Shown: positions 1 to 9,416 of the stretch, in pieces
Layout: every line of letters starts with the position of its first letter
Numbering within the stretch: the first letter of the stretch is position 1
Assembly: GCA_947375135.1 (NCBI GenBank)
Contig: CANCER010000011.1
Location: 1 to 64,000 of the forward strand
Direction: 5' to 3'
Source of the DNA: Comamonadaceae bacterium
GTDB taxonomy: Bacteria; Pseudomonadota; Gammaproteobacteria; Burkholderiales; Burkholderiaceae_C
DNA length: 64,000 nt
Program-made: the position numbers and the translations under genes
The notes under the pieces: model-generated
The model's database searches: none
Told to the model about the DNA's origin: nothing
Seen by the model: the letters and a program-made list of their open reading frames with translations, nothing else

Positions 1-1
1 C

Positions 2-358
2 GTCAAACGTTTTTACAACCTGGGCGTCAAGCCCGAGTGGTGGAAGCTGGCCCCCATGTCAGCGGCCGGCTGGCAGGCTCTGGAAGTGCTGGTGGCCGAG
101 CGTGACCCGCATTGCCGTGGGGCCGTCATCCTGGGTCTGAACCAGCCCATCGCGCATCTGGTGGACAGCTTCCGCAACGCCACCAACCCCATCGTCAAAG
201 GCTTCATGGTGGGACGCAGCCTGTGGATGGACGAGTCGCTTGCGTGGCTGCGCGGCAGCATCGACGACGCTACATTGGTGAGCCGCGTGGCCGCTAACTA
301 CACCGTGCTGGTGGACGCCTGGCGCAACCGCCGCAGCATGGTCCGCGCGGTCGCCTAA
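2..358 (+). CDS. iolC: 5-dehydro-2-deoxygluconokinase, C-terminal DUF2090 part (5' end outside window)
   Basis: Open frame from the window edge (VKRFYNLGVKPEWWKLAPM...); DUF2090-like C-terminus directly upstream of iolD. Confidence 0.75.
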   Translation, partial: VKRFYNLGVKPEWWKLAPMSAAGWQALEVLVAERDPHCRGAVILGLNQPIAHLVDSFRNATNPIVKGFMVGRSLWMDESLAWLRGSIDDATLVSRVAANYTVLVDAWRNRRSMVRAVA

Positions 359-382
359 AGAGTTTCAGGAGAGCAACACAAC

Positions 383-2254
383 ATGACAACGATCCGACTG
401 ACCATGGCCCAGGCCCTGGTGAAATACCTGGCCGCGTTGCGCGTCGAAATGGAAGACGGCAGCATCCAGCCCTATTGCGGTGGCGTGTTCACCATCTTCG
501 GCCACGGCAATGTGGCGGGTTTTGGCGAGGCCCTGTGGGCCGAGCGCGCCACGCTGCCCACCTTCCGTGCCCACAACGAGCAGGGCATGGCCCACGCGGC
601 CATCGGCTTTGCCAAGGCGCATCTGCGCCAGCGCATGATGGCCGTGAGCAGCAGCATTGGCCCCGGCGCCACCAACATGGTCACCGCCGCCGCCGTGGCC
701 CACGTCAACCGCTTGCCCGTGCTGCTGCTGCCCGGCGACACCTTTGCCACGCGCGCACCCGATCCGGTGCTGCAGCAGGTGGAAAGCTTTCAGCAGGGCG
801 ATGTGTCGGCCAACGATTGCTTCCGGCCTGTGACCCGCTACTTCGACCGCATCAGCCTTCCTGAGCAGTTGCTCACGGCCCTGCCGCGCGCCATCCAGGT
901 GATGACCGATCCCGCCAACTGCGGCCCGGTCTGTCTGGCCCTGCCGCAGGACGTGCAGGCCCATGCTTTCGACTACCCGACCAGCTTCTTCGCGCCGGAA
1001 ATCATTCGCTTCCGCCGCCCGCCTGCCGATGCGTTTGAGCTGAGCCGTGCAGCGGCCCTGTTGAAGACCGCCAAACAGCCCCTGATCGTGGCCGGTGGCG
1101 GTGTGCTTTACAGCCAGGCCTGCGAGGGCCTGCGCGCCTTTGCCGAACGGTTCGGCATTCCTGTCGTGGAATCGCACGGGGGAAAAAGTGCCTTGGCCTG
1201 GGACCACCCGCTCAACGTCGGTGGCATTGGAGTGGATGGCGGCCCTGCGGCCAACGCACTGGCGCGCGAGGCCGATGTGGTGTTTGCTGTGGGCACCCGC
1301 CTGCAGGACTTCACCACCGGCTCACACGCGCTGTTTGCCAAGGCCCACTTGCTGAGCCTGAACGTGCAGCCCTTTGATGCCGGCAAATGGAGTGGCACAG
1401 CGCTGGTGGCCGATGCGCGCGTAGGTCTGGAGCAGCTCACCATGGCACTGACTGGCTGGCAGGCCGATGCCGCGTGGACGGCGCGCTGCAAGGCGGGAGC
1501 TGCGGGCTGGGTCGCCAAGGTCACCGAGCTGACAACGAACGTGCCTGCCGCAGGCACACTGCCCTATGACGCCGAAGTGATGGGCGCGGTGCGCGATTCG
1601 CTCAACGACTTTGGTGGCAACAGCGGCCAACACGACGTGGTGGTCTGCGCCGCCGGTACCCTGCCGGCCGAATTGCACAAGCTCTGGCGTGCGTCCCTGC
1701 CGGGCAATTACCACATGGAATACGGCTACTCCTGCATGGGCTACGAGATTGCCGGTGCCCTGGGCGCCAAGATGGCGCGCCCTGCGCAGGAAGTGATTGT
1801 GATGGTGGGCGACGGCTCCTACATGATGATGAACTCCGAGCTGGCCACCTCGGTGCTGCTGGGCAAGAAGCTGATCGTCGTGGTGCTGGACAACCGCGGC
1901 TATGGCTGCATACAGCGCCTGCAAAATGCCACCGGCAGCCCCAGCTTCAACAACATGCTGGATGACTGCATCCCCGATGGGGGCGAGGCCAGCAAGATTG
2001 ATTTCGCCATGCACGCGGCATCCATGGGTGCGGATGCAGTGCATGTGAGCAACGTGGCCGAACTCAAGACGGCGATGGTGAAAGCCCGCGCTGCCAAACG
2101 CACCCAGGTGCTGGTGATTGACACCACGCATACCCGCGTCACCCGCGAGGGCGGATGCTGGTGGGAAGTGGGCATTCCGGAAGTGTCCGAGCGCCCTGAG
2201 GTGAACCAGGCCTACGCCGGTTTCCTCGCCGCGAAAAAAGACCAGCGCGTGTAA
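383..2254 (+). CDS. iolD: 3D-(3,5/4)-trihydroxycyclohexane-1,2-dione hydrolase (ThDP-dependent)
   Basis: 623 aa; starts MTTIRLTMAQALVKYLAALRVEMEDGSIQPYCGGVFTIFGHGNV; ThDP-binding GDGSYMMMNSELATSV region; iol context. Confidence 0.95.
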   Translation: MTTIRLTMAQALVKYLAALRVEMEDGSIQPYCGGVFTIFGHGNVAGFGEALWAERATLPTFRAHNEQGMAHAAIGFAKAHLRQRMMAVSSSIGPGATNMVTAAAVAHVNRLPVLLLPGDTFATRAPDPVLQQVESFQQGDVSANDCFRPVTRYFDRISLPEQLLTALPRAIQVMTDPANCGPVCLALPQDVQAHAFDYPTSFFAPEIIRFRRPPADAFELSRAAALLKTAKQPLIVAGGGVLYSQACEGLRAFAERFGIPVVESHGGKSALAWDHPLNVGGIGVDGGPAANALAREADVVFAVGTRLQDFTTGSHALFAKAHLLSLNVQPFDAGKWSGTALVADARVGLEQLTMALTGWQADAAWTARCKAGAAGWVAKVTELTTNVPAAGTLPYDAEVMGAVRDSLNDFGGNSGQHDVVVCAAGTLPAELHKLWRASLPGNYHMEYGYSCMGYEIAGALGAKMARPAQEVIVMVGDGSYMMMNSELATSVLLGKKLIVVVLDNRGYGCIQRLQNATGSPSFNNMLDDCIPDGGEASKIDFAMHAASMGADAVHVSNVAELKTAMVKARAAKRTQVLVIDTTHTRVTREGGCWWEVGIPEVSERPEVNQAYAGFLAAKKDQRV

Positions 2255-2321
2255 GGCACGCACCGTCACAACACCTGCCACGCAACACAAGATCAACCCC
2301 ACCTTTTTAAAGAGAACGCAC

Positions 2322-3248
2322 ATGACCTGGAACGTACAAATCGGTATCAACCCCCTGTCCTGGATGAACGACGACCTGCCCTCGCTGGGCGGCGAAACCC
2401 CGCTGGAATTGGCCCTGAAAGAAGGCAAGGAAATCGGCTACGAAGGCTTCGAGCTAGGCAACAAATTCCCCAAGGACGGCCCCGGCCTGAAGGCCAAGCT
2501 GGACGAATTCGGCCTGGCCTGCGTGTCGGGCTGGTACTCCGGTTTTCTGGCCGAAGTGGAGCCGGGCCAAAGCAATGCCGACGCCGTGGCCGCAGAGATC
2601 GAACGCTGCAAGGCGCACATGCGCAAGCTGCAATACAACGGCGTGAAAGTGGTGGTCTATGGCGAATGCGCCGGCACCGTGCAGGGCCAGATCGACACCC
2701 CCGTATCCAAGCGCCCCACCTTTGCAACTGAAGCCCTGTGGCAGGCTTACGCTGAGCGCCTGAATGCCTTTGGCGAACACCTGCTCAGCAGCTACGGCAT
2801 CAAGCTGGCCTACCACCACCACATGGGCGCTTACGTAGAGTCCCCCTCCGATGTGGACAAGCTGATGGCCCTGACCGACCCGGCCAAGGTGTTCCTGCTG
2901 TTTGACACCGGACACGCCTACTTTGGCGGCGCGGTCAACCCCGTCACCCTGCTGGAAAAGCATGTCAAGCGCGTGGTGCATGTGCACTGCAAGGACGTGC
3001 GTGCATCCGTCATCGTACAGGCCCGCAACGACAGCTGGAGCTTTTTGAACGGCGTGATCAACGGCACCTTCACTGTGCCCGGCGACGGCAGCATCGACTA
3101 CAAGGCAGCGCTCACCGTGTTGAAGAACGCAGGCTATGAAGGCTGGCTAGTGGTGGAAGCCGAGCAGGACCCGGCGGTGGCCCCCAGCTACGAATACGCC
3201 AAGAAGGGTTTTGATACCCTGCGCCGCCTCGTCGACAGCCTCGCTTAA
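2322..3248 (+). CDS. iolE: myo-inosose-2 dehydratase
   Basis: 308 aa TIM-barrel; MTWNVQIGINPLSWMNDDLPSLGGETPLE, typical IolE; between iolD and iolB. Confidence 0.93.
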   Translation: MTWNVQIGINPLSWMNDDLPSLGGETPLELALKEGKEIGYEGFELGNKFPKDGPGLKAKLDEFGLACVSGWYSGFLAEVEPGQSNADAVAAEIERCKAHMRKLQYNGVKVVVYGECAGTVQGQIDTPVSKRPTFATEALWQAYAERLNAFGEHLLSSYGIKLAYHHHMGAYVESPSDVDKLMALTDPAKVFLLFDTGHAYFGGAVNPVTLLEKHVKRVVHVHCKDVRASVIVQARNDSWSFLNGVINGTFTVPGDGSIDYKAALTVLKNAGYEGWLVVEAEQDPAVAPSYEYAKKGFDTLRRLVDSLA

Positions 3249-3260
3249 GGAATCACAACC

Positions 3261-4082
3261 ATGGTCAGCCCTTTACTTGCCAAGGCCGCGCCTGCCGGTC
3301 GCGAAATCGTCACCGTGACACCCGAGCGCGCGGGCTGGACCCATGTGGGTTTCCGCGCCCTGCGCCTGAATCCGGCAGAGAGCGAGACCGTGGACACGGG
3401 TTCGCGCGAACTGTGTTTGGTGGTGCTGACCGGCACCGTGGACGTGACCGTGGACGGCGTCACCTACGCCAATCTGGGCACGCGTACCAGCGTGTTTGAA
3501 GAGGTCTCGCCGGCGGCCGTCTATGTGCCCGCTGGCAAGACCGTCACCGTGGGCAATGTGCCCGGCGCCACGAACGTGGCCGAAGTGGCGCTGTGCACCG
3601 CTCCTGGCCAGGGTGGCTCCTGCGTGGTCAGCGTGATCGACTCTGCCGCCATGCGCCGCAGCGTGCGCGGCCAGGGCACCAACACGCGCTATGTCTGCGA
3701 CATCCTGCCGCACGACGACCCGCGCGCCGCGCATCTGCTGGTGGTCGAGGTGATCACCCCGGCCAGCCACAGCTCCAGCTACCCGCCCCACAAACACGAT
3801 GTGGAGCAGCCCCCGGTAGAGACCCAGCTGGAGGAGGTCTATTACCACCGCCTCAACCCGCCGCAGGGCTTTGCCTTCCAGCGCGTCTACACCGACGACC
3901 GCAGCATCGACGAAGCCTGCGCCGTGGAAGACCACGATGTGGTGATGGTGCCCAGGGGCTACCACCCGGTCACCGCACCGCATGGCTATGACCTGTATTA
4001 CCTGAACGTGATGGCCGGCCCGAACCGCTTCTGGGTCTTCAAGAACGACCCGGTGCATGAGTGGATACTGGCCAAGGCTTAA
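3261..4082 (+). CDS. iolB: 5-deoxy-glucuronate isomerase
   Basis: 273 aa; SSYPPHKHD and EEVYYHR motifs; iol operon. Confidence 0.93.
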   Translation: MVSPLLAKAAPAGREIVTVTPERAGWTHVGFRALRLNPAESETVDTGSRELCLVVLTGTVDVTVDGVTYANLGTRTSVFEEVSPAAVYVPAGKTVTVGNVPGATNVAEVALCTAPGQGGSCVVSVIDSAAMRRSVRGQGTNTRYVCDILPHDDPRAAHLLVVEVITPASHSSSYPPHKHDVEQPPVETQLEEVYYHRLNPPQGFAFQRVYTDDRSIDEACAVEDHDVVMVPRGYHPVTAPHGYDLYYLNVMAGPNRFWVFKNDPVHEWILAKA

Positions 4083-4397
4083 GCCCTTGGCAAAGGTGTC
4101 CGGATGGACCGGTGGATTGTGGTACCCATTCGGTCTGGCGCTAACTTCATCCACATGAAATTCCGGTGAATGGTTGTCTTTTTTCTTACTCGGGGATGTT
4201 GGCAATGGGCTGATACCGGCCATCCACATTTTTTGGGTTCTCTGCAACCACTTGGCAGAGCTGACGTTCGCAATGGCTGCTTTGTGGCATCGAGACAAGG
4301 AGAATCTCCTTAAGAGTGAAGGGGATGTGAATATGCTCCTTTTGGTTATTTGTGTACACTATGATTCACAAATTCATTTCAACCTCAAAGGAAAACG

Positions 4398-4682
4398 ATG
4401 GAAGCTACCAAAGTGGGCATTCGAGAATTTCGTGCCGGGATGGCCGAGTTCATTGCGTCAAGCACGCCGGTAGCGGTGACGCGCCATGGTCAAACCATCG
4501 GTTACTTTATTCCTACCCATGGGCAGGCTGAGGCTGACCTTGCCTCGCTGAAGAAGGCCAGCAAGACGCTGGATCGCCTGCTTGCGGCTAAGAGCGTTGA
4601 TGTAGACGCTGTAGTTGCTGATTTCAAAGCAGCACGTAAGCGGGCGAACGCCCCTAAGAAGTCCACTCCCTCGGTGACATGA
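4398..4682 (+). CDS. type II antitoxin, Phd/YefM-like
   Basis: 94 aa; VGIREFRAGMAEFIASSTPVAVTRHGQTIGYFIP; overlaps the downstream PIN gene by ATGA. Confidence 0.8.
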   Translation: MEATKVGIREFRAGMAEFIASSTPVAVTRHGQTIGYFIPTHGQAEADLASLKKASKTLDRLLAAKSVDVDAVVADFKAARKRANAPKKSTPSVT

Positions 4683-5101
4683 GCAAGAAAGCGATCGTTC
4701 TGGATGCCAACATCCTGATCCGGGCGGTGCTGGGCAGGCGGGTTCGTGAGCTCATTGTTGATAACGCACACATGGTCCAATTTTTTGCGCCAGATGTGGC
4801 GTACGCCGACGCCCGAAAGTATCTTCCCTCCCTGTTGGAAAAAAGAGGAGTTAAGAGTGAGCCCGCGATGGCGGTATTGGACGCACTGGAATCAATAGTC
4901 CGGCCGCTGGAGCTTGGTGTCTATGAAGGCCTGCAAACCCAGGCACTCCAAAGAATCGCGATACGCGATGCAGATGATTGGCCTGTTTTGGCGTGCGCTC
5001 TGACCATCGGTTGCCCTGTGTGGACTGAGGATGCGGACTTCTTTGGGACAGGAGTTGCGACCTGGACCTCCGATCGCGTGGAGCTGTACTTGGCAGGCTG
5101 A
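4679..5101 (+). CDS. PIN-domain toxin (putative RNase)
   Basis: 140 aa; VLDANILIRAVLGRR, acidic residues near the C-terminus (RDADDWPVLACAL, WTEDADFFGTGV); coupled to the Phd-like antitoxin. Confidence 0.8.
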   Translation: MSKKAIVLDANILIRAVLGRRVRELIVDNAHMVQFFAPDVAYADARKYLPSLLEKRGVKSEPAMAVLDALESIVRPLELGVYEGLQTQALQRIAIRDADDWPVLACALTIGCPVWTEDADFFGTGVATWTSDRVELYLAG

Positions 5102-5252
5102 TATCCGTCGGGTGTCTAAGATGTGCCCAAAGCGGTCGCAGCCCACATTGATGCCAGCGCACGAAGGCAACTCACGTCGAACGGCAGCGTGCGACGCGCG
5201 CATTGCGGCGCGAGTTGATTGTTGTCGCGGGTGGGCGGGCACTGCGTGAAGA

Positions 5253-6170
5253 CTAGCGTTGAGCCAACCCCGGGATTGGCGCATAGGCTTCATTCGAGAC
5301 GAAGCGCGTTGTCTGTTGTTGTGCTTGCGCGAGTAATTCATGCTCATGGGACATGGCAATGAACAAACTCTGTGCCAGACCCATGCTGCTGCTCAGCGAG
5401 CGGAAGCCATCCCGGGTGTTTTCTTGAACCACCAGGGTCGCCTGCGCCAGTTGGGCCAGAGGACTCATACCGCTGTCGGTGATGGCGATGAGTTGCGCGC
5501 CGTGTTCCAACGCGTTGCGTGCCACTGCGAGTGTTTCCTCTGCGTAAGGAAAAAAGGAAATGGCAACCATCACATCACCAGCCCGCGCGCTGTGCGCCTG
5601 GCCCAGATGGGCGTGGGCCATTGTCTGCAGGGTGATGACGCGCTTGTCGGTGTGCTGCAAGGCGTAGTCCAGATATGCTGCGACTGGAAACGAGCGGCGC
5701 GAGGCTGCCAGCACGATGCAATCGCTATGCAACAGCAACTCCACGGCAGAGCCAAAAGCCGCCTCTTCCAGACGCTGCTCAAGTGCCTGCATACCGGCCA
5801 CACTGACAGCCAGAAACTCCTGTGCCATCTCGACGTGTGAGCGCGTGTGGCTACGAGGAGCATCCCCGTCCCGCATGGGGTCCCTGCTCTGGCCGCAGGG
5901 CGTTAGCTGGCGCGACAGGTTGCCGCGAAAAATTGTCTGTAAATCACGGTAGCCCTCCAGGCCAAAATGCTGGGCAAAGCGCACCACCGCAGAGGGGTGC
6001 ACATTGCAGTCCCTGGCAAATTCCCGCACCCCTTCAAAGCCGAGCTGGTCGCGGTGCTGCTCCACGTACAGCGCAATTTTCTTGAGCTGTTTGCTGAGTG
6101 ATGCGTAGTCCTGCGTGATGCGCAGGATCATTTCATCTACCGTCGGCCTTGGCAGAGGTGCAGTGGCCAT
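5253..6170 (-). CDS. RpiR/MurR family regulator with SIS domain
   Basis: 305 aa; N-terminal HTH (CNVHPSAVVRFAQHFGLEGYRDLQ) and SIS domain; next to inositol/sugar genes. Confidence 0.88.
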   Translation of the reverse strand: MATAPLPRPTVDEMILRITQDYASLSKQLKKIALYVEQHRDQLGFEGVREFARDCNVHPSAVVRFAQHFGLEGYRDLQTIFRGNLSRQLTPCGQSRDPMRDGDAPRSHTRSHVEMAQEFLAVSVAGMQALEQRLEEAAFGSAVELLLHSDCIVLAASRRSFPVAAYLDYALQHTDKRVITLQTMAHAHLGQAHSARAGDVMVAISFFPYAEETLAVARNALEHGAQLIAITDSGMSPLAQLAQATLVVQENTRDGFRSLSSSMGLAQSLFIAMSHEHELLAQAQQQTTRFVSNEAYAPIPGLAQR

Positions 6171-6956
6171 TCAGTGCAAGTGGCTTTCGATCTCGGCCTC
6201 CAGCCCGGCCATGGCCTCGCCACCGGCCATCAGATCGGTCACCTCTTCGCGTGTCTTTTCTCCCTTGCGGAAGTCGGCCGCCTTCATGCCCCGAATCAAC
6301 ACCGCAAAGTGGTCACCTACCGTCAGCGCATGGGTCACCTGGTGCGTGATGAAAATCACTGCAATGCCCTTCTTGCGCGCCTGCAAGACGATGCGCAGCA
6401 CATGCGCCGCTTCCTTCACGCCCAGAGCGGCAGTCGGCTCATCCAGAATCAGCACACTGGCACCGAAGTGCACGGCGCGGGCAATAGCAAGGGCCTGGCG
6501 TTCACCGCCGGAGAGGCCGCCTACGAGGCGGTCCCCGTCGTTGATGCGGGTGATGCCGAGTTGGCGCATTTCGCGCACCGCAATCTCGTTGGCCTTTTTG
6601 CGGTCAAACACTTCAAACGGTCCCCAGCGTTTGGTGGGCTCCGCACCCACGAAGAAAGAGCGGCCAATACTCATCAGCGGGAAGGTGCCACCAAACTGGT
6701 GCACGGTGGCAATGCCGTGGTCGCTGGCTTCGCGCGGGTTTTCGAACGAAACCGGTTTGCCGTTCATCAGCATTTCGCCAGAGGTGGGCTTGTGCACACC
6801 AGACAGCAGACGGATCAGCGTGGACTTGCCCGCGCCGTTGTCGCCCAGCAGGCACAGCACTTCACCGGCCTTCACTTCGATCGAGATATCGTGCAGGACG
6901 TCAATCGGTCCAAACGATTTATTGACGCTTTTGAGTTGCAGTAAGGGGGCGGTCAT
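6171..6956 (-). CDS. sugar ABC transporter ATP-binding protein
   Basis: 261 aa; Walker A GDNGAGKST, signature LSGGERQ, Walker B LILDEPTAALG. Confidence 0.9.
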   Translation of the reverse strand: MTAPLLQLKSVNKSFGPIDVLHDISIEVKAGEVLCLLGDNGAGKSTLIRLLSGVHKPTSGEMLMNGKPVSFENPREASDHGIATVHQFGGTFPLMSIGRSFFVGAEPTKRWGPFEVFDRKKANEIAVREMRQLGITRINDGDRLVGGLSGGERQALAIARAVHFGASVLILDEPTAALGVKEAAHVLRIVLQARKKGIAVIFITHQVTHALTVGDHFAVLIRGMKAADFRKGEKTREEVTDLMAGGEAMAGLEAEIESHLH

Positions 6957-8044
6957 GGGGCGGCCTTGGGTTTGATGCGCGGTGCGGCGTGCGAGATCGC
7001 CATGGCGCGGAAAGTATTGTTGAGCAGGACGGCGGCGAGCAACAGCACGCCAATGATCAGGCTGGCCCAGTTGGCGTCAAAGCCCGTGTAGTAAATGCCC
7101 TGGTTAACGATGGCAAAGGTCATGGTGCCCAGCACAATGCCGATCACCGAGCCGTAGCCACCGGTCAGGATCACCCCGCCAATCACCACCGCAATGATGG
7201 AGTTGAAGATGAAGGACTGGCCGGCCGAAACCTGCGCACTGTTGTAGAGGATGGCCTGGCACATGCCGACAAAAGCGGCGCACAGGCCACTGGCCATGTA
7301 CAGCGCCACATTGAGCTTGTCGGTGGGGATGCCGGCATTGCGGGCGCTGACCTTGTCGCCGCCCAGCGCCAGAATCCAATTGCCGTATTTGGAGTGACCC
7401 AGTATGTAGCCCACGAACAGCATGGCGGCTATCCACCACAGCAGGATCACTTCAAACTTACCGTTGATGAAGTCGCCAAAAACCATCTTGGTGATCGGGT
7501 CGCTTTTCAAGGCCACGCTTGTACTGCCGGCCACAATGACAGAGAGACCCAGCGTCAGGCCAGCCACAGCAAAGAGGGTTCCCAGTGTCACCACGAAAGA
7601 AGGCAGGTCGGTCTTGATGATCAGGTAGCCGTTCAGGAAGCCAATCCCCAGGCCCAAGGCCAGGGAGCAGACGATGCCTACCGGCATAGGCAGCCCGAAG
7701 TGGCCGGAAACGATGGCCACCATCATGGAGCTGGCCGGGATGACGCTGCCAATCGACAGGTCCAGGTGGCCGGCAATCATCAACAGGCCAATCGGCAGGG
7801 CAATGATGCCCAACTCGGCGGCGATGTTGAGCCAGCTGGCCAGGCCGCTGACTGACAAAAAGGTTTCTCCACCGAAGATGGCGAAGAAGACAAAGACACA
7901 GACCAGACCAATGAAGGATCCTGTCTCCGGCCGGCGGATGAGATTGCCAAGCGAGGCCATGGAGGGACCCGCGCTTGGGGGGGCCGGGTTTGCGGCCGCA
8001 GGGGTTTGGATGGAGTTGGCGGTCATGGTTTCATTTGTTTGCAA
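6953..8044 (-). CDS. sugar ABC transporter permease (RbsC-like)
   Basis: 363 aa polytopic; AELGIIALPIGLLMIAGHLDLSIGSV typical of the family; overlaps the ATPase gene. Confidence 0.9.
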   Translation of the reverse strand: MQTNETMTANSIQTPAAANPAPPSAGPSMASLGNLIRRPETGSFIGLVCVFVFFAIFGGETFLSVSGLASWLNIAAELGIIALPIGLLMIAGHLDLSIGSVIPASSMMVAIVSGHFGLPMPVGIVCSLALGLGIGFLNGYLIIKTDLPSFVVTLGTLFAVAGLTLGLSVIVAGSTSVALKSDPITKMVFGDFINGKFEVILLWWIAAMLFVGYILGHSKYGNWILALGGDKVSARNAGIPTDKLNVALYMASGLCAAFVGMCQAILYNSAQVSAGQSFIFNSIIAVVIGGVILTGGYGSVIGIVLGTMTFAIVNQGIYYTGFDANWASLIIGVLLLAAVLLNNTFRAMAISHAAPRIKPKAAP

Positions 8045-8100
8045 ATTTCAAAGCGTGTGGCCCGGACCGGCGTTTTGGCCGATCCGGGCTGCACAGGTTC

Positions 8101-9081
8101 TTAGCGCGCGCCGGCTGCCGCACCCGCCACTGTGGCTGCCACATTGGAGGCATCGACAATTCCGGGGCCGGTCAGGATGGGCGCAGTCGGCACCTTCAGG
8201 CCGTACTGCACATAGCCATTGAGCATCGACACGGCCAGGTAGCCTTGCAGATAGGGCTGCTGGTCGATACAGAACAGCTGGGTGCCGTCCTTGATGCGCT
8301 GCAGGTTGGTCGAATCAATGTCAAAGGTGCCCAACTTGACCTGCTTGATCAGGCCGGCCTGGCTGATGCCGGTGGCCGCGCTGGTGGCGTCTCCCGCGCT
8401 GATGGTGATGAGGCCGTCCACCGTCTTGTCTTTAAGCAGCGCGGCCTTCACAGCCTGGGCCACGGCAGTCGGGTTGCCGAATGACGAAGAAGGCAGTGGC
8501 AATTGCGTGCTTTTGCCGCCGCCCTTGGCCATGCCGTCTGCCAGGCCTTTGCAACGCGATTCCTGGTTAGTGGAGCCGGGCTGGGTGTTCACGCACAGCA
8601 CGTTCTTGGCGCCAGCCTTGGAGAAATATTCGCCGCCTCCCATACCGGCGACATACTCTTCGCTACCCACGTAGTTTTGCGCACCCAGGCGCTTGGCTGC
8701 TTCCATGCCGCCGGAGTTGTAAATAATCAGGGGCACGCCCGCTGCCACCACTTCCTTGAAGGCCGCGTCCATGGCCTCGGGTACCCAGTCGGGGCCGACG
8801 ATGGCATCGGGCTTCTGGCTCAGCGCCGTGCGGATCAGCTTGGCGGCATCAGGTCCCAGGTTGTCATAGTTCTGCGGGCCCAGCCAGGTCACAGTGCCAC
8901 CAGCGGCCTTGACTACCAGCGCGGCGTCGTCTGCTCCCTTCTTGACGCGCGACCAGAACGGATCATCCGCCTTGCCGCCAATTACAAAAATCTTGGGACC
9001 AGCAGCCAGGGCGGCTGTTACGGTGGTGACCAGGGCGGCGGCCACTACGGCCATCTTAAAAAAGGTTTTTGCTGATTTCAT
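8101..9081 (-). CDS. sugar/inositol-type ABC transporter substrate-binding protein
   Basis: 326 aa; signal peptide plus type I PBP fold (FVIGGKADDPFWSRVKKGADDA). Confidence 0.88.
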   Translation of the reverse strand: MKSAKTFFKMAVVAAALVTTVTAALAAGPKIFVIGGKADDPFWSRVKKGADDAALVVKAAGGTVTWLGPQNYDNLGPDAAKLIRTALSQKPDAIVGPDWVPEAMDAAFKEVVAAGVPLIIYNSGGMEAAKRLGAQNYVGSEEYVAGMGGGEYFSKAGAKNVLCVNTQPGSTNQESRCKGLADGMAKGGGKSTQLPLPSSSFGNPTAVAQAVKAALLKDKTVDGLITISAGDATSAATGISQAGLIKQVKLGTFDIDSTNLQRIKDGTQLFCIDQQPYLQGYLAVSMLNGYVQYGLKVPTAPILTGPGIVDASNVAATVAGAAAGAR

Positions 9082-9122
9082 GTTTGTCTCCTGTGGGTTT
9101 CAAAAGCTTGCTTGTCCGTAAA

Positions 9123-9136
9123 TGCAACCGGGTGCA
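9123..9136. promoter_or_regulatory. candidate LacI-family operator TGCAACCGGGTGCA
   Basis: Near-perfect 14-bp palindrome upstream of the substrate-binding gene; matches the palindrome at 10641. Confidence 0.6.
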
Positions 9137-9366
9137 CATTGACTTTAGCCAAGAACTTGCACATTCCGCATAGGTGTTTTCCCGTAAAAGAATTTTCAAA
9201 CGACGTAATTTATGGATGAAATTTTCTAACTTAAACCCATAAAACGACGTGGAGAGCGACAAGTTTTCAGGCGGCATCGCTATTTGCGATCCCGTGCACG
9301 TGTTTTGACAGGTGGGCCGGGGTGGCTGTTGAGCAGGAAACCCAAGAGCCGCACGATTGGCCCCTG

Positions 9367-9388
9367 AAATTGCACCCGGTGGCAATTT
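9367..9388. promoter_or_regulatory. candidate LacI-family operator AAATTGCACCCGGTGGCAATTT
   Basis: 22-bp inverted repeat (9 of 11 pairs) just downstream of the lacI stop; related core TGCACCCGGTGGCA. Confidence 0.4.
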
Positions 9389-9416
9389 GCAGGCCTTTGC
9401 GGTACGGCGCACCCTG

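Noticed and set aside
4174-4473. 99-aa ORF between iolB and the antitoxin
   Set aside because: Overlaps the likely TA promoter and out-of-frame antitoxin start; no recognisable motif.
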